Shown here one piece after another: positions 10,402-19,573 of a stretch of DNA of 64,000 bases. Position numbers and translations under genes: made by a program. This DNA comes from Alphaproteobacteria bacterium (GTDB taxonomy: Bacteria > Pseudomonadota > Alphaproteobacteria > Puniceispirillales > Marisalimonadaceae): NCBI GenBank assembly GCA_004213885.1, contig SGYL01000001.1, positions 186,001 to 250,000 of the forward strand. The letters run 5' to 3'. The notes under the pieces were generated by a model. The model did no database searches. It was not told the origin of the DNA and was given only the letters and a program-made list of their open reading frames with translations. Each line of letters starts with the position of its first letter. Position 1 is the stretch's first letter.

Positions 10402-12092
10402 TGGAACATTGGTTTTGGAAATATGCCTTTGAAAATAAGAATGTATATATACAAGCTGGTATAGCAACGTTACTTGTGAATTTATTTGCTCTAGTCATTG
10501 GCTTTTTTGTCATGGTTGTCTATGACAGGATTATTCCAAGTAATGCTCTTACATCACTTGTAGGTTTGTTTGTAGGTGCATCTGTAATCATTCTTCTAAG
10601 ATATGCTCTGGAATTATTAAAAACATATTTTTTAGACTATGCAGGACAGACGATTGAAAGAAAAACATCTGAAAGCGTTTTTGATAAAATTATGCGCTAT
10701 GATTTACTTCGTGCTCCTAAGTCAAATGGTTCTGTTGCTGCCTTAGTTAAAGATTTTGAAACATTTCAGCAGTTTTTTACTTCAGTCACAATTTTATTAT
10801 TAATTGATATTCCTTTTATGTTTTTGTTTCTTTATGTCATTTATGCAATAGGTGGTCCCTTAGTTTATGTTCCTTTAATCATAATTCCTTTAGTTGCTTT
10901 TGTTGGTCTTGTCATTCAACCATTTTTAAAAAAAATGGCAAAGAGTTCGCTTGATGGTGGAGAGGCAAAACAAACGGTCTTACTTGAAACTTTACAAAAT
11001 ATTGAGACAGTTAAATCAATTTCTGGAGCTGATAAATTAAGAAAAAGATGGCTTCAAGCTGTTGATAAGCAAGCAGATGTTAATGTTAAAACAAAGTTTT
11101 ATAATCAAATAGCAACAAGTTTTTCTTCATCAGCATTAATGTTTAATCAAATAATGATAGTCTCCTATGGAGTTCTTCTTATTGGAGATGGAGCCCTGTC
11201 TATGGGAGGATTAATAGGTGCAATGATCATTTCTGGAAGAGCACTTGCACCTGTCGGGCAAATCTCACAAGTTTTAGGAAGACTTAACGTTTCAATGGAA
11301 TGCTATAGAAGAATCGATGAATTTATGAATGTCACAAATAGAGAAGAAATCGCAAATGAATATGTTAAAAGATCAGAACTTAAAGGGCCAATTAGTACTA
11401 AGAATTTAACATTTAGGTATCCTGAAAGCCAAGTTAAACTATTTGATAATTTAACTCTTGAAATTAAAGAAGGTGAAAAAGTTGCTGTATTAGGAAAAAT
11501 AGGTTCAGGAAAAAGTTCACTTGTAAGAATATTGTTGGGGTTATATTTGGCCGATGATGGGTTAGTAATGGTTGGTGGAACGAATGTAAACCAGATAAGA
11601 CCAGAGGATATGAGAAAAAATTTTGGGGTTGTCCATCAAAATGTTTCGTTATTTTCAGGAACTGTACGTGATAACATTACGCTTGGTGTTGATGAGTTTG
11701 ACGATGATTTATTGGTTAAAGTATCTGAAATTTCAGGAGTTATGGATTGGCTTGGTAAATTACCTAATGGATTTGATTATAAATTAAGCGAGGGTGGTAA
11801 AGAGTTATCCGGTGGTCAGAAACAGACTGTAGCCTTGGCAAGAGCATTGATGAGAAAACCACATTATCTTTTATTTGATGAACCAACTGCAAACATGGAT
11901 ACTGGGACAGAACAACAAGTGTTAATGGGTTTGAAAAAACATTTATCTGATGAAACGGTTTTGATTGTTACACATAGAATGGCACCTTTATCACTTGTTG
12001 ATCGTATTATAGTTTTAGATAGTGGAAGAGTAGCTGTAGATGGCCCTAAAGATTTAGTTATTCAGAAATTACAAGCAAAACAAACAGCATAG
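10401..12092 (+). CDS. Type I secretion ABC exporter (permease-ATPase fusion)
   Basis: This is a half-transporter of 563 aa. The transmembrane domain begins almost at the N-terminus (about residues 20-300, six hydrophobic helices, with the family-typical VVYDRIIPSNA segment near residue 40). The nucleotide-binding domain follows, with Walker A GKIGSGKSS near 364-372, signature LSGGQKQ near 469, Walker B LLFDEPT near 490 and the H-loop THR near 524. It powers export of the RTX substrates across the inner membrane. No C39-like peptidase domain precedes the membrane part, unlike LapB/HlyB-type exporters, so it is PrtD-like in layout although the membrane domain reads more like the LapB group. 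It overlaps tolC by one base and abuts the adaptor gene. Confidence 0.92.
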   Translation: MEHWFWKYAFENKNVYIQAGIATLLVNLFALVIGFFVMVVYDRIIPSNALTSLVGLFVGASVIILLRYALELLKTYFLDYAGQTIERKTSESVFDKIMRYDLLRAPKSNGSVAALVKDFETFQQFFTSVTILLLIDIPFMFLFLYVIYAIGGPLVYVPLIIIPLVAFVGLVIQPFLKKMAKSSLDGGEAKQTVLLETLQNIETVKSISGADKLRKRWLQAVDKQADVNVKTKFYNQIATSFSSSALMFNQIMIVSYGVLLIGDGALSMGGLIGAMIISGRALAPVGQISQVLGRLNVSMECYRRIDEFMNVTNREEIANEYVKRSELKGPISTKNLTFRYPESQVKLFDNLTLEIKEGEKVAVLGKIGSGKSSLVRILLGLYLADDGLVMVGGTNVNQIRPEDMRKNFGVVHQNVSLFSGTVRDNITLGVDEFDDDLLVKVSEISGVMDWLGKLPNGFDYKLSEGGKELSGGQKQTVALARALMRKPHYLLFDEPTANMDTGTEQQVLMGLKKHLSDETVLIVTHRMAPLSLVDRIIVLDSGRVAVDGPKDLVIQKLQAKQTA

Positions 12093-13373
12093 ATGAACAC
12101 CTACGTAAAAAACACTGCCTTATTGGGCATACTAACTGTATTCACATTATTTATAATTATATGGGCCAATCTTGTTGAGCTTGATGAGATGTCAAGGGTT
12201 CAAGGTAAAATCATCCCTTCATCAAAAGAAAAAGTCATTCAATCAGAATTTAACGGAAGACTTGTTAAAATTAACGTTAAAGTTGGAGATAAGCTTAAAA
12301 AAGGAGAAGAAATTGCAAGAGTATCAGATGAAGAAATCATAGCCGATCAAAAATCTTATAATGAAGATTTTTTAAGATCTATTGCATCGATCAAAAGAAT
12401 TGAAGCTATGAGAGATTTAGATATACCTACTTTTAACAGTTCATTTGTGAAAGAGGAATTAAAGGGAAGAGCCGATATAGCGCTAGAACAAGTGGAAATA
12501 GCTAGAACGTCTTTAAATTCATATAAAGAAGAAGTAAAATTAATAAAAAATCAAAGGGATCAAATAGTTCAACAAATAAAAGACCTTAAATCAGAATTAA
12601 TATCAGTAGTAGAAACAGTTCGACTTGTAGACGATGAAAAAAAAATCATCGAACCTATGGTAAAAAAGGGATATGAGCCAAGATTGAGATTAGTGCAAAT
12701 TTTGCAAAAACTTCAGGATACAAAAGCAAGAGAAACAAAGTTATTTAATCAAATAAAGCTCTTAGAACTGAGTGATGAAGAATTAGATACCAAATTAAAA
12801 AAAATGAAATCTGATTTTTTAAATAATCTTGCTGTTGAAATTTCTGAACAGCAAGCAAGTAAGATGAAATCAGAGGCATCTTTAACTAAGGTTAATAGAA
12901 GAATTGGTGCATCAAGTATTGTATCTCCTGATGATGGAATTATTACTAGCTTGGATGTTACTACACCTGGTCAGGTCATCGGATCTGGTCAAATTTTAGC
13001 AACATTAGTGCCTATTACTGATGAATTAATAATTGAAGCTCAGTTGCCTCCAGCAGATATCAACTATATCTCTCTAGAGCAAAAAGCAAATATTATGATA
13101 ACTGCCTATGATGTAAGAACTTATGGAAAATTAATTGGAGAAGTTTCAAAGATCGGAGCTAATACAATCACTAATGAACAGGATGGTATGAGTTATTATC
13201 CGATTGAAATAATTATTAGAGATAAAACATTTGATATGGCTAAGGATACTGAAGCTGAATTTATTCCAGGGATGGAGGCAAGTGTAGAATTAGTAGGTGA
13301 AAAAAGATCTATCGCTGCTTATTTAACAAAACCTTTCTCTCAATTTAAAAGCGAAGCATTTCGAGAAAAATAG
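12093..13373 (+). CDS. HlyD-family type I secretion periplasmic adaptor
   Basis: One N-terminal membrane anchor (residues ~8-27) is followed by a first half-lipoyl motif (GRLVKINVKVGDKLKKGEEIA, residues ~52-72). A long coiled coil follows (about 80-260), then the second half-lipoyl motif (SPDDGIITSLDV, ~281) and a beta-barrel ending in a PGM-ASVEL segment. This order is standard for HlyD/LapC adaptors that link the ABC exporter to TolC. The ATG directly follows the stop of the ABC gene (TAG-ATG), so the trio is one operon. The length of 426 aa is normal. Confidence 0.92.
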   Translation: MNTYVKNTALLGILTVFTLFIIIWANLVELDEMSRVQGKIIPSSKEKVIQSEFNGRLVKINVKVGDKLKKGEEIARVSDEEIIADQKSYNEDFLRSIASIKRIEAMRDLDIPTFNSSFVKEELKGRADIALEQVEIARTSLNSYKEEVKLIKNQRDQIVQQIKDLKSELISVVETVRLVDDEKKIIEPMVKKGYEPRLRLVQILQKLQDTKARETKLFNQIKLLELSDEELDTKLKKMKSDFLNNLAVEISEQQASKMKSEASLTKVNRRIGASSIVSPDDGIITSLDVTTPGQVIGSGQILATLVPITDELIIEAQLPPADINYISLEQKANIMITAYDVRTYGKLIGEVSKIGANTITNEQDGMSYYPIEIIIRDKTFDMAKDTEAEFIPGMEASVELVGEKRSIAAYLTKPFSQFKSEAFREK

Positions 13374-13386
13374 AAAATTAAACTTA

Positions 13387-13415
13387 TTGTTTGTTTAGAT
13401 ATAGTTATGTATAAT
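13387..13415 (+). promoter_or_regulatory. Candidate sigma-70 promoter for the CRP-type regulator
   Basis: TTGTTT at 13387-13392 and TATAAT at 13410-13415 are separated by 17 bp, 31 bp before the ATG. The AT-rich background makes chance matches likely, so only the spacing and the exact -10 support it. Confidence 0.4.
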
Positions 13416-13446
13416 ATTTAATATGTTAATTAAATTAATTTAGAAT

Positions 13447-14124
13447 ATGGAATATAATTTAACTGATTTTTATTTATTTAAAAATTGTCAAAAGAAACTT
13501 CTCGATGAAATTGCTGAAAATATAAATATTCGACATGCTATATCAGGTGAAATTATCTTTAGTCAAGGAGATATTCCTAAGAATTTATACATTGTTTTAG
13601 ATGGCAGTTTATATGTAACTGAATTTACTGAAGATGGCAAAGCCGTAGCTCATGATTTAATTTCAAAAGGTGATTGTTTTGGAGAAATTGCTATCATCGA
13701 TCAAAAACTAAGATCTGCATCAATTTTATGTGCTGAAAATGTGAAATTAGGTATTTTATCATCACATTTTGCACAAAATGTTTTATTAAAAGATATAAAT
13801 GTTTGTACTAATTTGCTTCAAAGATTTACTTACATTATTAGAAAGATGAATACTCAAGTGTTTAATTTAATTACTGCTAGTGCAAAAAAAAGACTACTTT
13901 TTCATATTTCATATTTATCTGAAAGTAGAAACGATAATCCAGGTAAAAAATTTTTAGATAAATCACTTTCACATGCAGACCTTGCATCGCTTTCAGGTAT
14001 GACAAGAGAAACGGTCTCAAGAATTATCTCTGAATTAAGAAATGAAGGATTTATATCAAATAATTCAGATGGTGAAATAGAGATAATAATTAAAAAGTTA
14101 TCGGAAAATGCCTTGCCAAAATAA
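13447..14124 (+). CDS. CRP/FNR-family transcription regulator
   Basis: An N-terminal cyclic-nucleotide-binding-like domain (residues ~1-130) contains the phosphate-binding pattern GEIAIIDQKLRSA (~79-91), which matches the GE...RSA signature of cAMP-binding CRP. A dimerisation helix follows, then a C-terminal winged helix with MTRETVSRII near 184-195. The RETVxR recognition helix is the one that reads TGTGA in E. coli CRP. The FNR N-terminal cysteine cluster is absent, so an oxygen-sensing iron-sulfur cluster is unlikely. It sits between the secretion operon and the second giant gene, and a TGTGA-type operator lies 23 bp after its stop. I infer it controls that gene. The ligand is unknown. Confidence 0.85.
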   Translation: MEYNLTDFYLFKNCQKKLLDEIAENINIRHAISGEIIFSQGDIPKNLYIVLDGSLYVTEFTEDGKAVAHDLISKGDCFGEIAIIDQKLRSASILCAENVKLGILSSHFAQNVLLKDINVCTNLLQRFTYIIRKMNTQVFNLITASAKKRLLFHISYLSESRNDNPGKKFLDKSLSHADLASLSGMTRETVSRIISELRNEGFISNNSDGEIEIIIKKLSENALPK

Positions 14125-14146
14125 ATATTAATTTTTTTTATAAATT

Positions 14147-14162
14147 TGTGATCTTTATCACT
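14147..14162. promoter_or_regulatory. CRP-type operator
   Basis: TGTGA-TCTTTA-TCACT is read here, one base off the symmetrical CRP consensus TGTGA-N6-TCACA. The core GTGATctttATCAC (14148-14161) is a perfect palindrome. Its centre lies about 75 bp upstream of the start point predicted from the promoter at 14194-14222, near the spacing used by class I activators. Confidence 0.65.
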
Positions 14163-14193
14163 TACAACCTTACAGTAACAAATAAAGTAGTAG

Positions 14194-14222
14194 TTGATTT
14201 TTAATAATATATTTGAGATAAT
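14194..14222 (+). promoter_or_regulatory. Candidate sigma-70 promoter of the second giant gene
   Basis: TTGATT (14194-14199), a 17-bp spacer and GATAAT (14217-14222) lie 29 bp before the ATG. A strong ribosome-binding site (AGGAG) precedes the ATG at 14251. Confidence 0.45.
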
Positions 14223-14250
14223 TATACATTAATTTTAATAGGAGTTTTTT

Positions 14251-17200
14251 ATGCCACTCTCATCTTCAATGTTACAAGTTTATTTTGGTTCTGATATATC
14301 AGCAATGATTAGTTCTCCTAATATAAGCCCAGGAGATTACTACGGTTTGGTTGCTAGCCCCAGCGGATCAATTATCATAGTCGAAATGAACGACGCAGGT
14401 GGTTGGAGTATAGGAAATGAAATAACTAACTTTACGTTAAACGATTCGCCTGCAAATATCATTAATAACCTTTACGTTGCTCCTATTCACTCAGAGGCTT
14501 TTTCCTCAGATATGTTATCTGGTAATTCAGGAGGTGGTGATAACTCAAATCAAAGTGGTGCTTCAGAAATTTTTGCATCTGATCAATTAGAAAATAGCAT
14601 TGGCATTTCTCGAGATGATAACATTGCTATGGATACTGCACAATATTACAGCATAAGTCCAACTGGAGATGGAACTGGTTTTGATCTACAAGCATGGGCC
14701 CAAAATAGTGGTGTTTGGGAAACTGTAGGAGATCCAGTAGCAGGAATTTCATCATACACGTCTGAAGCTGATATGATGCAAGCTTTTATATCTAATAATG
14801 TTCAACCAGAACATACAGTTCACATGAATTCAGATATGCCAGCTAATCTCTATAGTGGTAGTGATTTAACTTCTGCTGGATTTTCTACAATTCTTGGTTC
14901 AGATTATATTCAGAGCAGTAGTTACAAATTATATGCAGTTATTCAATCTACTCCTGAACATGGCGTTCCTATGACACAATTAATTCCATACATTCAGGAT
15001 TTGACCTCAAGCAATTGGGTTATGAGTAATTACGATCATCCTATTTATGTAAATGGAAATATAGGGAGTTTGAATGGCCTAGAAGTTGCCACAGGAGATC
15101 AGCCAGGACAAATACCACAGATAATTTTTAGTGGTTATAGCCTTCAAAGTATTTTTTCAGAAATACCATCTGATGATAGTGGTTACTACGCAGTTAGCCA
15201 AAGTCATAACGGTTATTTTCAATTACAACCACTTAAATATGCAGATTTTGGGACTGGTTACGAAGCTGACGGTGCTGCTATGATTACTTCATTGAGTTTT
15301 GATCCAAGCGCACTTAGCAGTGCATCTAGTCCAATGGGGTCTTGGACGCCTCCAGCTTCTGTATCAAATGATGGTAATCAAGGTGATCAAAGTGATAACC
15401 AGGGTGATCAAAGTGATAACAACCAGGGTGATCAAAGTGATAACCAAGATGGTGGTTCTGAAACATCTATACCTGCGCATACACTAAGTGCTGACATGAT
15501 GGGGCTTACTAATGGCGAAACATACGTGATTACAGGTGATTATAGCAGTGGAGTAACTGCTAAGCTTGTTACTGGTGATGGCTCTGAAGGTTATCCATAT
15601 GTAATAGATGACACCAACCCAATAACATTAAACTTTGCTTCAGAAGCTGATGTTCAAACTTTTTATACTCAATTAGGTTCTCCTGACATTAATATTCCAA
15701 CAGCTCCGGCTAATCAAGGTGATCAAAGTGATAACAACCAGGGTGATCAAAGTGATAACAACCAGGGTGATCAAAGTGATAACAACCAGGGTGATCAAAG
15801 TGATAACCAAGATGGTGGTTTAGCTATTTTTGGAAAAGTTTATCAAATTGACACAATGACGCATTTTGAATCCTTAATTGGTTCAGGACATGGATTAACA
15901 GGTGGTATGACTGTTACATTTATGCCTAGTGAAAGTGGCAGTAATATTGTAGTTCAAAGAGTTATGGATAATGATCACGGAAATGGAAAAACTAATGACT
16001 ATGTGCCTGAAAATACATTTTCTCCTGTTGTATTAAAATCGACATATAGTACTGAAACAAACTTAGAAACTTATTTAAGTGATAATGGAATTGTTTCAAT
16101 TGGAACTATGTTGAAAAGAGTTGAAGGATCTAATCCTGATAACAGATTAGAAATAAATGACTCTGATTTTGAAGGCCCAGCCGATAGTAAAACTGTTTGG
16201 AGCATTGACGAAGAGGCTTTTTTAAAACAGGCTATGGATGGTGTTAAACTACCAGATGTAGATGGGAATTGGACGGCAAGTTATGATAGTGCAACAGATA
16301 TAGCGACTTTTACTAAAGTTGTAGAAGTTAATGGTGTTTTTGTTCCTGATTCTAGCCATAATCCTATAGTTTTTTCTGCTCCAACAAGTGGGCATATTAG
16401 AGATATAGCTATGAAGATAAGTGGTGAAATGACTCCAGATGGTCCATTTAATGATATTGTAAATGGGAGTACTCCGGTAGGTTCAATAGAAATGCAAAAG
16501 CAGTCGCCAATTGAGCATTTGTCAGTTGATATAGCCATACCTTTAAGTGACAAGTTTGATTTTGGTGATGGTTATGACAATAGATCCAGCTCTGGTGTTC
16601 AAATTAACTCACTTGCGTTTGTTCCAGGGGATAAATTTTATATTTTTGATGAAGCATTTATCTCCTTTGAGAATAACTTTGAAAATGATTTAGATAAACT
16701 TTCCTTTAAGTTTACAGGTGGTCGCATAGAAGATGGTTCGCATGGTGGTGCAGCTGATAATGTTAGCCAGCCAATTTACTATAATTTAGTTGGTAATTTT
16801 GGTAATTTGCATTCTGATGGATTTTTAAATCTTTACGCAGCTGACGATTACATTGATGGTTTAGATGGTAGTTTTAACGGTTCATATAATGTTGGCGAAG
16901 AAATTACATATAACACAAATAATGGCACAACGATTGTTAATGGTAACGAGGTGCCAATAGCATTGAGATTAGGAGCGCCTAACCCAACAGCAAGTAATAA
17001 CGGAGATATGGATGAAACAATCATACCTGGTGGAAGTAACGGCGTTAATCTAGGATTAGGCAATGATTATGGCATTATGGGTGTATCTGATATTTCATCA
17101 TATACTGGTCATTATCAAGGGGGTAATGGATGGGATTACCTTGATATCGAGACAGATCAAGGTGGTATGATTGTCGATTTTTATAGTGGTTTGCTAGGGG

Positions 17201-19509
17201 ATGAGAATTCAGCTTTTGTAACGTGGACAGAAGGTGGAAATACTGGCTTTACTATGTCAGAGTTTGAGGCACTAATGTTATCAGACGGCAATGATACTGT
17301 ATTGATTGGTGCTGGAGTTGGTGAAAACCTAACTACTCAATTTGATTCAGTTTCATTTTTAGATTCTCAATCTATGTTTAGATTAGAGGCGGGTAATGTT
17401 GAGACTGATAATGCTGGTGTGGCAACTGGTACAGATTACTTATACATTAATTCTGACAGTAATATCTATTTGTCTTTCAATTACAGTTACAATGGAGTGA
17501 CTGCGACTTTTGATGAAGATGCAGTCACGGGAGAACAGAGTGCAAGCATTACTGGATACGGAATTAACACATATGTTGAGGAAACAGGTGGAGCAGGACA
17601 ACTTATTGACGCGATAAAAACAACTGAAAATGCAGATACTGTTGTTAATAATGGTTCAACAGGCATCACTGTTGATTTGGGTGGAACTTCTGCAGATTGG
17701 ATGAATATGAGTAGAGATACTTTTATCGGGTCAGCAACGTCAGAATATGACCTATTAGACGCTAGAGAAGGTATTGATTTTTCATTTTCTACAGGTACTG
17801 TGTACAACCCTGAAACTGCAACTACTGAAAGCGGTATTCAAGTAACTGGTTCTTCTGAAATGGGAGAAGTTGTTAATGCTAATCTAATAAACGTTGATTA
17901 CATTATGGTTCGTGATAACAGAGAAGATCTTGGTAGCATAAGTGATGACGATGAAATTTGGAATAGCATGTATGATGCAGATGTTGACTTTTATAAAGAT
18001 ATGTCTTCACTTTATGGAGAGTATCAGATTGATGGACTTGGTACGCAAACTTCTGATGCTTATGGTCAAGGTTATGATGTTCATACTAGTGCATTGTTAG
18101 AAAATTTTGGAGATAAGAATGATTTAACAATTTACTATGACGGAAATCACAGTGACTTTATTGATCTAAATGATAAATTTTCTGGTGCTGAAGGTGTATA
18201 TAATATGGCTATAGATGCTAATGCATATACAATAGGTGCTGATTGGGCTCAACAAGTTGAAGATACCACAGGTGGTTCAGTAAGTTCTTCTTTCTATGTT
18301 GATGTGGCAGGAAAAAAAGTTGCTGTATCTCATGATGGAACGGGGTGGAAAGTAGATAATACTGCTCTTTTTATTGCTCAAGACGCTTCTGCTAACATCA
18401 CTGGTCCTGCAAATATGAATTCTTTCACATCATTAATAGCTGATAGATATAATATTACTTATGATCAAGCTATGACAGGAACATTTACGAATGATATTTA
18501 TTTAAACGCTACAGAACAACAAATTAATGAAGTTCTTGATAGTACAAACGGTGTAGTAACTTCTACAAAAGCTTTTAATTTTGGATTTTATACAAAATTT
18601 CAAGTTGGAGATGCATTAATAAATATAAAATTATCTCAAAATGAAACAGGAACACAGTTTACTGTTAATGAAAATGATGTTGATCTCATGGTAGAAAATA
18701 TCTTTAATAGAGTTGACTTTGATGGAGCTGGAGTAAGTTCAGGTGGTAAGTCTGGTAACTTTGTCAAAGTTGATGATGTAGGCGATGTTGCATTAGGTAA
18801 TGGTGGTAACGACACATATGTAATCGAAACTTCCACAATGGGAACCGCGCTTGAATACGGCGATATCAACACAACCTCTGGTGGTCTCTCAAATTCTGAA
18901 GCAGACTCAGTTAATTTTGCTGGTATTTCTAATGCTGCAGATTTGAATTTTTCAAGAGATGCTATTAAAAATGAAGCCAATGATAGCACATTAATTATTG
19001 ATGATGGTTCTGGTTCAAAAACTTCTTTATTTGATAATTATAACACCTATTTCGACTTTAGAAGGATTGAATACTTAACCGTTGATGATGCTGCAAATAA
19101 CAACGAAATATTTGAAATATCAGTTGATGGAAATAACGGTATAGATGATGGTAATGGATCTGATTTAGAATGGGATAACGAGATTGTTGTTGCGGACAAC
19201 CAAGGTGATACCATTTATGCTGATGGCGGGACAGATATTTTAGTCGGTGGAACCGGAGCTGATGTATTTAATATTGAAAATGTAGTTGGTGGAGATATGG
19301 CTGATCATAGTACCATGTCACATGTCCACATTAAAAATATAAGTTCAGACGATAGTATTGTTATGGATACAACTGACGTTCTTGCAGCTGATGAAACACT
19401 AGATGATGGTATGGTAACTGTTACAAAGACTGACAGTTCATCATATATGTTATTCACAGATGATGAAGAAATGCTAAGAACTCATCTTGATGCTGTATTA
19501 TCAGTATAA
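14251..19509 (+). CDS. Giant secreted repeat protein, probable second type I secretion substrate
   Basis: The protein has 1752 aa, is acidic, lacks cysteine-rich regions and has no Sec signal peptide, as type I substrates do. Residues 1-~760 hold about six or seven degenerate modules of 70-110 residues. Each has a hydrophobic 'YY.ls' strand, a Trp or Gln-rich strand, and a closing 'S.ad...fi.n' helix-like end. Two linkers of NNQGDQSD repeats (codons of 15376-15441 and 15712-15804) separate modules. The middle has beta-roll-like text (GLGNDYGIMG, LSDGNDTVLIGAG). The C-terminus has one clear RTX pair (DGGTDILVGGTGADVF, near residue 1660) followed by ~80 residues, as in secretion signals. I do not recognise a named family. 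A surface-layer or matrix protein is a possible role, unproven. Confidence 0.75.
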   Translation: MPLSSSMLQVYFGSDISAMISSPNISPGDYYGLVASPSGSIIIVEMNDAGGWSIGNEITNFTLNDSPANIINNLYVAPIHSEAFSSDMLSGNSGGGDNSNQSGASEIFASDQLENSIGISRDDNIAMDTAQYYSISPTGDGTGFDLQAWAQNSGVWETVGDPVAGISSYTSEADMMQAFISNNVQPEHTVHMNSDMPANLYSGSDLTSAGFSTILGSDYIQSSSYKLYAVIQSTPEHGVPMTQLIPYIQDLTSSNWVMSNYDHPIYVNGNIGSLNGLEVATGDQPGQIPQIIFSGYSLQSIFSEIPSDDSGYYAVSQSHNGYFQLQPLKYADFGTGYEADGAAMITSLSFDPSALSSASSPMGSWTPPASVSNDGNQGDQSDNQGDQSDNNQGDQSDNQDGGSETSIPAHTLSADMMGLTNGETYVITGDYSSGVTAKLVTGDGSEGYPYVIDDTNPITLNFASEADVQTFYTQLGSPDINIPTAPANQGDQSDNNQGDQSDNNQGDQSDNNQGDQSDNQDGGLAIFGKVYQIDTMTHFESLIGSGHGLTGGMTVTFMPSESGSNIVVQRVMDNDHGNGKTNDYVPENTFSPVVLKSTYSTETNLETYLSDNGIVSIGTMLKRVEGSNPDNRLEINDSDFEGPADSKTVWSIDEEAFLKQAMDGVKLPDVDGNWTASYDSATDIATFTKVVEVNGVFVPDSSHNPIVFSAPTSGHIRDIAMKISGEMTPDGPFNDIVNGSTPVGSIEMQKQSPIEHLSVDIAIPLSDKFDFGDGYDNRSSSGVQINSLAFVPGDKFYIFDEAFISFENNFENDLDKLSFKFTGGRIEDGSHGGAADNVSQPIYYNLVGNFGNLHSDGFLNLYAADDYIDGLDGSFNGSYNVGEEITYNTNNGTTIVNGNEVPIALRLGAPNPTASNNGDMDETIIPGGSNGVNLGLGNDYGIMGVSDISSYTGHYQGGNGWDYLDIETDQGGMIVDFYSGLLGDENSAFVTWTEGGNTGFTMSEFEALMLSDGNDTVLIGAGVGENLTTQFDSVSFLDSQSMFRLEAGNVETDNAGVATGTDYLYINSDSNIYLSFNYSYNGVTATFDEDAVTGEQSASITGYGINTYVEETGGAGQLIDAIKTTENADTVVNNGSTGITVDLGGTSADWMNMSRDTFIGSATSEYDLLDAREGIDFSFSTGTVYNPETATTESGIQVTGSSEMGEVVNANLINVDYIMVRDNREDLGSISDDDEIWNSMYDADVDFYKDMSSLYGEYQIDGLGTQTSDAYGQGYDVHTSALLENFGDKNDLTIYYDGNHSDFIDLNDKFSGAEGVYNMAIDANAYTIGADWAQQVEDTTGGSVSSSFYVDVAGKKVAVSHDGTGWKVDNTALFIAQDASANITGPANMNSFTSLIADRYNITYDQAMTGTFTNDIYLNATEQQINEVLDSTNGVVTSTKAFNFGFYTKFQVGDALINIKLSQNETGTQFTVNENDVDLMVENIFNRVDFDGAGVSSGGKSGNFVKVDDVGDVALGNGGNDTYVIETSTMGTALEYGDINTTSGGLSNSEADSVNFAGISNAADLNFSRDAIKNEANDSTLIIDDGSGSKTSLFDNYNTYFDFRRIEYLTVDDAANNNEIFEISVDGNNGIDDGNGSDLEWDNEIVVADNQGDTIYADGGTDILVGGTGADVFNIENVVGGDMADHSTMSHVHIKNISSDDSIVMDTTDVLAADETLDDGMVTVTKTDSSSYMLFTDDEEMLRTHLDAVLSV
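15376..15441 (+). repeat. Coding minisatellite 1 (QGDQSD units)
   Basis: Three tandem 21-24 bp units encode NQGDQSD, NQGDQSD and NNQGDQSD, nearly identical at the DNA level. They are followed by NQDGG. The array is in frame and forms a hydrophilic linker. Confidence 0.9.
15712..15804 (+). repeat. Coding minisatellite 2 (NNQGDQSD units)
   Basis: Four units (one of 21 bp, three of 24 bp) encode NQGDQSD and NNQGDQSD. They are nearly identical to the first array and again end in NQDGG. In-frame unit size means that copy-number change would keep the gene open. Confidence 0.9.
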
Positions 19510-19524
19510 CAATTAATACAATTT

Positions 19525-19550
19525 GAGTTAAGCCTTAACTGGTTTAACTC
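19525..19550 (+). terminator. Stem-loop after the second giant gene
   Basis: GAGTTAAGCC (19525-19534) pairs with GGTTTAACTC (19541-19550): ten pairs including one G-U, with a 6-base loop. No long T run follows, so it is more likely an attenuator or mRNA-stabilising hairpin than a full terminator. It sits between the giant gene and the small gene. Confidence 0.5.
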
Positions 19551-19573
19551 ACATATAATCTTTGGAGAAAAAA

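Noticed and set aside
13447-14124. FNR-type oxygen sensor
   Set aside because: The N-terminal Cys cluster needed for the iron-sulfur centre is missing; the few Cys present are scattered.
15376-15804. CRISPR-like or intergenic repeat array
   Set aside because: Units are 21-24 bp, contiguous without spacers, and read in frame as NNQGDQSD linkers.
16281-18989. Minus-strand open frames (up to 117 codons) within the 1752-residue protein gene
   Set aside because: Same reasoning: shadows of a strongly biased sense frame, Pro/Ser/Leu-rich and without family resemblance.
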